From positions 5,234 through 10,471 of the forward strand of contig PQAI01000296.1 of the NCBI GenBank assembly GCA_003105245.1: a DNA stretch of 5,238 nucleotides, given 5' to 3'. The notes beneath the pieces were generated by a model. It did no database searches, was not told where the DNA came from, and saw only the letters and a list, made by a program, of their open reading frames with translations. Shown in pieces: positions 1 to 5,238 of this stretch. Numbering within the stretch: the first letter of the stretch is position 1; every line of letters begins with the position of its first letter. The DNA comes from Betaproteobacteria bacterium. GTDB taxonomy: Bacteria > Pseudomonadota > Gammaproteobacteria > Burkholderiales > Usitatibacteraceae. A program made the translations under genes and the position numbers.

Positions 1-230
1 GGAACCTCCTCCGCGTCCGGATAGCGCGGATTGGCGCTCACGCCGAAGATCACCACGCGCACGCTCTCGCCGATCTGCGGCGCCGCGAGCCCGGCGCCGT
101 CCTCGTGCGCCATCGTGTCCTTCATGTCCTGCACGAGCCGGGCGAGCGCCGGCGTGCCGAGCCGCTCGACGGGCGCGGCCACCTGCCGCAGCACGGGGTG
201 CCCCATGCGCAGGACCTCACGGACGGCCAT
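1..230 (-). CDS. def: Peptide deformylase, N-terminal part (3' end outside window)
   Basis: Peptide deformylase is a metallohydrolase that removes the formyl group from the initiator Met of new proteins at the ribosome exit. Seventy-six codons are visible before the left edge, beginning MAVREVLRMGHPVLRQVA. The first catalytic motif, GAGLAAPQIG, is complete at residues 45-54, with Gln52 at the oxyanion position (E. coli Gln50), followed by the strand VRVVIFGV. ANPRYPDAEEV at 66-76 resembles the FG-x-N-x-RYPDA loop of the second deformylase found in many betaproteobacteria. The metal-binding motifs (EGCLS-like and HEXDH) lie beyond the edge, so activity cannot be judged. The ATG at 228-230 is chosen for its family-like N-terminus and upstream GGAG; Met9 is a less likely alternative. 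It overlaps the phosphorylase gene by 14 nt (217-230), which suggests translational coupling. Confidence 0.93.
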   Translation of the reverse strand, partial: MAVREVLRMGHPVLRQVAAPVERLGTPALARLVQDMKDTMAHEDGAGLAAPQIGESVRVVIFGVSANPRYPDAEEV

Positions 231-966
231 GGCGCTCCGCCACCTTCGCGAGGACGAGGCGCACCCGCACCATGGCCTCGCGCAGCACGTTGCTGATCTC
301 CTCGAGCGAGACCGACTGCGAGCTCGCCCCCCGCCCGGCGGCGGCATTGGCCACGACCGCGAGCGCCGCGTAGGGGATCTCCTGCTCGCGCGCGAGCGCC
401 GCCTCCGGCATCCCGGTCATGCCCACGAGGTGGGCGCCGTCGCGCTCCATGCGGTCGATCTCGGCGGCCGTCTCCAGGCGCGGGCCCTGCACCGCGGCGT
501 AGGTGCCGCGCGCGACGACCGCCACGCCCGCCTGCGACGCCGACTCGACGATCATTCGCCGCGTGAGCGCGCAGTAGGGGTGCGTGAAGTCGACGTGCAC
601 CACGGGCTGGCCGGTGCCCTCGAAGAACGTGGCCTTGCGTCCCCAGGTGTAGTCGATGATCTGGTCGGGGACGGCGAGCGCGCCCGCGCCGAACTCCGGG
701 GCGATCCCGCCCACGGTGCACACCGCGACGATGCGCGTGACGCCCTTTTCCTTGAGCGCCCAGAGGTTGGCGCGGTAGTTGATCTCGTGCGGCGCCAGCG
801 TGTGCCCGTAGCCGTGGCGGGCGAGGAAGGCCACCTCCTGGCCGCCCAGGATGCCGAAGGTGAGGGGCCCGGAGGGCTCGCCGTAGGGCGTGCGCACGAT
901 CTGCCGCCGGGTCACCTCGAGCGAGGCGAGCTGGGCGAGGCCCGAGCCGCCGATGATCGCGAGCAT
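217..966 (-). CDS. S-methyl-5'-thioinosine phosphorylase (MTAP/PNP family)
   Basis: Trimeric nucleoside phosphorylase family (MTAP/PNP), 249 residues, complete. It should cleave a 5'-methylthio-purine nucleoside with phosphate to 5-methylthioribose-1-phosphate plus free base. Visible motifs are the phosphate loop IIGGSGL at 4-10 (Ser8), LARHGYGH at 48-55 (Arg50-His51), HEINYRANLWAL at 60-71, CTVGGI at 83-88, and QGPRLETAAEI at 160-170 leading into VGMTGMPEA at 181-189. In VVANAAAG (204-211), Asn207 sits where adenine-specific MTAP has Asp (human Asp220) and where 6-oxopurine PNPs have Asn. This favours methylthioinosine or inosine/guanosine over methylthioadenosine; Pseudomonas-type MTIP is the best match in size and style. 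The gene overlaps hpt by one base, so hypoxanthine release and reuse would be co-expressed. The ATG follows GGGAGG by 6 nt. Automated pipelines may label it mtnP/MTAP. Family is certain, substrate is inferred. Confidence 0.85.
   Translation of the reverse strand: MLAIIGGSGLAQLASLEVTRRQIVRTPYGEPSGPLTFGILGGQEVAFLARHGYGHTLAPHEINYRANLWALKEKGVTRIVAVCTVGGIAPEFGAGALAVPDQIIDYTWGRKATFFEGTGQPVVHVDFTHPYCALTRRMIVESASQAGVAVVARGTYAAVQGPRLETAAEIDRMERDGAHLVGMTGMPEAALAREQEIPYAALAVVANAAAGRGASSQSVSLEEISNVLREAMVRVRLVLAKVAERHGRP
235..246 (-). promoter_or_regulatory. Probable Shine-Dalgarno region for def
   Basis: The minus strand reads AAGGTGGCGGAG, ending 4 nt before the def ATG at 228-230. It has two purine-rich candidates (AAGGTG and GGAG), both inside the 3' end of the phosphorylase gene. 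This supports the first Met rather than Met9. Confidence 0.5.
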
Positions 967-1511
967 CAGCCGCCTCCCAACGCGTGCACGCCGGGGAGGT
1001 TGCGCCACAGCCCGTAGGCGTCCATCCCGAAGCCGAAGACGTAGCGGTCGGGCACCCGCACGCCGACGAAGTCGGCGGCCACGGGCTTCGCCCGCCCGGT
1101 TTCCTTGTCGGCGAAGACCGCCGTGAATACCTCGCGGGCGCCCATCCCGAGGAGCTTCTCGCGGATGGCCGCGAGCGTCACCCCCTCGTCGAGGATGTCG
1201 TCGAGCACGAGCACCGTGCGGCCGCGCACCTCGTCCTTCGGCGCGAGCCGCCACTCGATCCCGCCCCCGGCCGTCGTGTTGGCGTAGCGCGTGACCTCGA
1301 TGGCGCCGAACTCCAGCGGGAAGGCGAGCAGCGGCAGCAGCTGTCCCGCGAAGACCACCGCCCCGCCCATGACGGCGAGCACGACCGGGAACTCCCCCGA
1401 GAGCCGCCCGGTGATCTCGCCGGCCAGGCGATCGACCGCGGCGCGCGCGTCCGCCGGCGTGCACACCGGCTGCGCGCGCTCCAGGATCGCGAGGGCCTCG
1501 TCGCGGTTCAC
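966..1511 (-). CDS. hpt: Hypoxanthine(-guanine) phosphoribosyltransferase
   Basis: Purine salvage enzyme that transfers ribose-5-phosphate from PRPP to hypoxanthine (and possibly guanine), giving IMP (GMP). The product is 181 residues, the usual length for bacterial HPRTs. The PRPP-binding motif [13 protein letters not shown] is at 100-112, with Asp108 at the catalytic-base position (human Asp137). Lys136 in ADKETGR corresponds to the purine O6-contacting Lys. [12 protein letters not shown] at 153-164 supplies Tyr157 for base stacking and Asp164 for the purine edge. [12 protein letters not shown] at 48-59 matches the family's early loop. The start is GTG, chosen because it overlaps the galU stop, follows a strong GGAGG at a 9-nt gap, and gives a family-like N-terminus; the next Met is residue 48. 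It shares one base with the downstream phosphorylase (TGATG). Hypoxanthine versus guanine preference cannot be settled from sequence. Confidence 0.94.
   Translation of the reverse strand: MNRDEALAILERAQPVCTPADARAAVDRLAGEITGRLSGEFPVVLAVMGGAVVFAGQLLPLLAFPLEFGAIEVTRYANTTAGGGIEWRLAPKDEVRGRTVLVLDDILDEGVTLAAIREKLLGMGAREVFTAVFADKETGRAKPVAADFVGVRVPDRYVFGFGMDAYGLWRNLPGVHALGGG
973..978 (-). promoter_or_regulatory. Shine-Dalgarno for the thioinosine phosphorylase gene
   Basis: The minus strand reads GGGAGG, 6 nt before the ATG at 964-966. It is embedded in the codons for the LGGG end of the hpt product and decides the ATG start at the TGATG junction. Confidence 0.75.
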
Positions 1512-2395
1512 GCCCGCCCGCCTCCCCCGCGCGGCAGGCGGTCCAGGTAGGCGCGGAAGCCCCCGGCGACCTCGCTGTGGCGCAGGGCGAAGTCCACCGT
1601 CGCCTCGAGGTAGCCGAGCTTCGAGCCGCAGTCGTAGCGCCGGCCCTCGAACTCGTAGGCGTAGACCGGCTCCTCGGCGAGCAGGCGCGCGATCGCGTCG
1701 GTGAGCTGGATCTCGCGCCCGGCGCCGCGCGGCGTCTGCGCCAGGAAATGGAAGATGCGCGGGGTGAGGACGTAGCGGCCCACCACGCCCAGGGTGGACG
1801 GGGCGTCCTTCGGGGCGGGCTTCTCCACGATCCCCGTCATGCGCGCGAGCCTGCCCTCGGGCGCCTGCGTCGAGGCGATGCCGTAGGAGCCGGTCTCGGA
1901 GCGGTCCACGTTCTGCACCGCGACGAGGCTCGCGCCGTTCGTCACGTGCAGGTCCGCCATCTGCTTGAGCGCGGGGACGGGAGCGTCGATCAGGTCGTCG
2001 GCCAGGATCACCGCGAAGGGCTCCTCGCCCACGAGGTGGCGGGCGCAGAGCACGGCGTGGCCCAGCCCCAGGGCCTCGCCCTGGCGCACGTAGACGCAGT
2101 TCACGCCCGGCGGCAGCAGCCCCCGCACCTCCTCGAGCTGGCGTCTCTTGCCCGCCGCCTGAAGCTCGGCCTCGAGCTCGTAGGCCTTGTCGAAGTGGTC
2201 CTCGATGGCGCGCTTGCCGCGGCCGGTGATGAAGATGAGATCAGTCACGCCGGCCGCCACCGCCTCCTCCACCGCGTACTGGATGAGCGGCTTGTCGACG
2301 ATGGGCAGCATCTCCTTGGGGGAGGCCTTGGTGGCCGGCAGGAAGCGCGTGCCGAGCCCCGCGACGGGGAAGACGGCCTTGCGGATCTTCTTCAT
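1508..2395 (-). CDS. galU: UTP-glucose-1-phosphate uridylyltransferase
   Basis: This cytosolic enzyme makes UDP-glucose and pyrophosphate from UTP and glucose-1-phosphate, feeding LPS, capsule/exopolysaccharide, osmoregulated glucan and galactose metabolism. The 295-residue length is normal for bacterial GalU. The nucleotide-binding signature [18 protein letters not shown] spans residues 13-30, with Lys27 in PKEM. LADDLID at 131-137 carries the acidic pair (Asp133/134) expected to hold Mg2+. IVEKP at 189-193 has the sugar-phosphate-contacting Lys192, and [12 protein letters not shown] at 254-265 is typical of GalU rather than of RfbA-type thymidylyltransferases. The ATG start gives the standard [16 protein letters not shown] beginning. 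It starts 9 nt after the ligA stop and its own stop overlaps the hpt start by 4 nt (GTGA). The tail ([10 protein letters not shown]) is Gly-rich, and its codons also form the ribosome-binding site of hpt. Confidence 0.97.
   Translation of the reverse strand: MKKIRKAVFPVAGLGTRFLPATKASPKEMLPIVDKPLIQYAVEEAVAAGVTDLIFITGRGKRAIEDHFDKAYELEAELQAAGKRRQLEEVRGLLPPGVNCVYVRQGEALGLGHAVLCARHLVGEEPFAVILADDLIDAPVPALKQMADLHVTNGASLVAVQNVDRSETGSYGIASTQAPEGRLARMTGIVEKPAPKDAPSTLGVVGRYVLTPRIFHFLAQTPRGAGREIQLTDAIARLLAEEPVYAYEFEGRRYDCGSKLGYLEATVDFALRHSEVAGGFRAYLDRLPRGGGGRA
1521..1528 (-). promoter_or_regulatory. Shine-Dalgarno for the GTG start of hpt
   Basis: The minus strand reads GGGGGAGG here, 9 nt before the GTG at 1509-1511. 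It lies inside the last codons of galU (Gly-rich tail) and supports the GTG start over any internal ATG. Confidence 0.7.
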
Positions 2396-2397
2396 GG

Positions 2398-2402
2398 TCC
2401 TC
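2398..2402 (-). promoter_or_regulatory. Weak Shine-Dalgarno for galU
   Basis: The 9-nt gap between the ligA stop and the galU ATG reads ACGAGGACC on the minus strand. GAGGA is the only candidate and sits 2-3 nt from the ATG, closer than usual, so coupling to ligA translation probably contributes. Confidence 0.4.
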
Positions 2403-2404
2403 GT

Positions 2405-5238
<2,834 letters not shown>

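Noticed and set aside
122..721. 199-codon minus-strand frame over the phosphorylase and def start
   Set aside because: It is a shadow frame of the phosphorylase gene; the real gene's motifs are in a different frame.
217..1464. 415-codon version of the phosphorylase with an extra N-terminal region
   Set aside because: The added part is hpt read in another frame. The true start at 966 has a strong Shine-Dalgarno and gives the standard [10 protein letters not shown] beginning.
2396..2404. Promoter or terminator between ligA and galU
   Set aside because: The gap is only 9 nt, with no inverted repeat or T-run. A promoter inside ligA cannot be excluded, but none was recognisable in such GC-rich sequence.

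Overview
The window is GC-rich (roughly 70% by eye) and holds one tightly packed run of six genes, all on the minus strand. It looks like a betaproteobacterial chromosome, probably Burkholderiales or a close relative. The main evidence is the gene at the right edge. It is a betaproteobacterial-type ZipA that ends in ARRLFS and lies directly upstream of ligA, the usual order in that class.

In transcription order (right to left) the genes are: zipA (3' part only, entering from the right edge), ligA (complete NAD-dependent DNA ligase), galU (complete UTP-glucose-1-phosphate uridylyltransferase), hpt-like hypoxanthine(-guanine) phosphoribosyltransferase, an MTAP/PNP-family phosphorylase that best fits S-methyl-5'-thioinosine phosphorylase, and def (peptide deformylase, 5' part only, leaving through the left edge). 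Neighbouring genes are separated by 2 or 9 nt or overlap by 4, 1 or 14 nt. No internal promoter, terminator, RNA gene, mobile element or CRISPR array could be seen, and no gene-free stretch exceeds 10 nt. The six genes therefore look like one transcription unit with coupled translation.

The operon mixes cell division (ZipA), DNA replication and repair (LigA), nucleotide-sugar supply (GalU), purine and methylthio salvage (Hpt with the phosphorylase) and N-terminal protein maturation (Def). The clearest functional pair is hpt plus the phosphorylase. The phosphorylase carries Asn where adenine-specific MTAPs carry Asp. It should therefore release hypoxanthine, which the overlapping hpt product can convert to IMP.

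This is an ordinary housekeeping region, and I found no sign of an undescribed system. The points worth a second look are the predicted 6-oxopurine specificity, a Trp at a normally aromatic Tyr position of the LigA NMN-binding domain, Gly-rich protein tails that double as Shine-Dalgarno sequences for the next gene, and galU sharing an operon with zipA.
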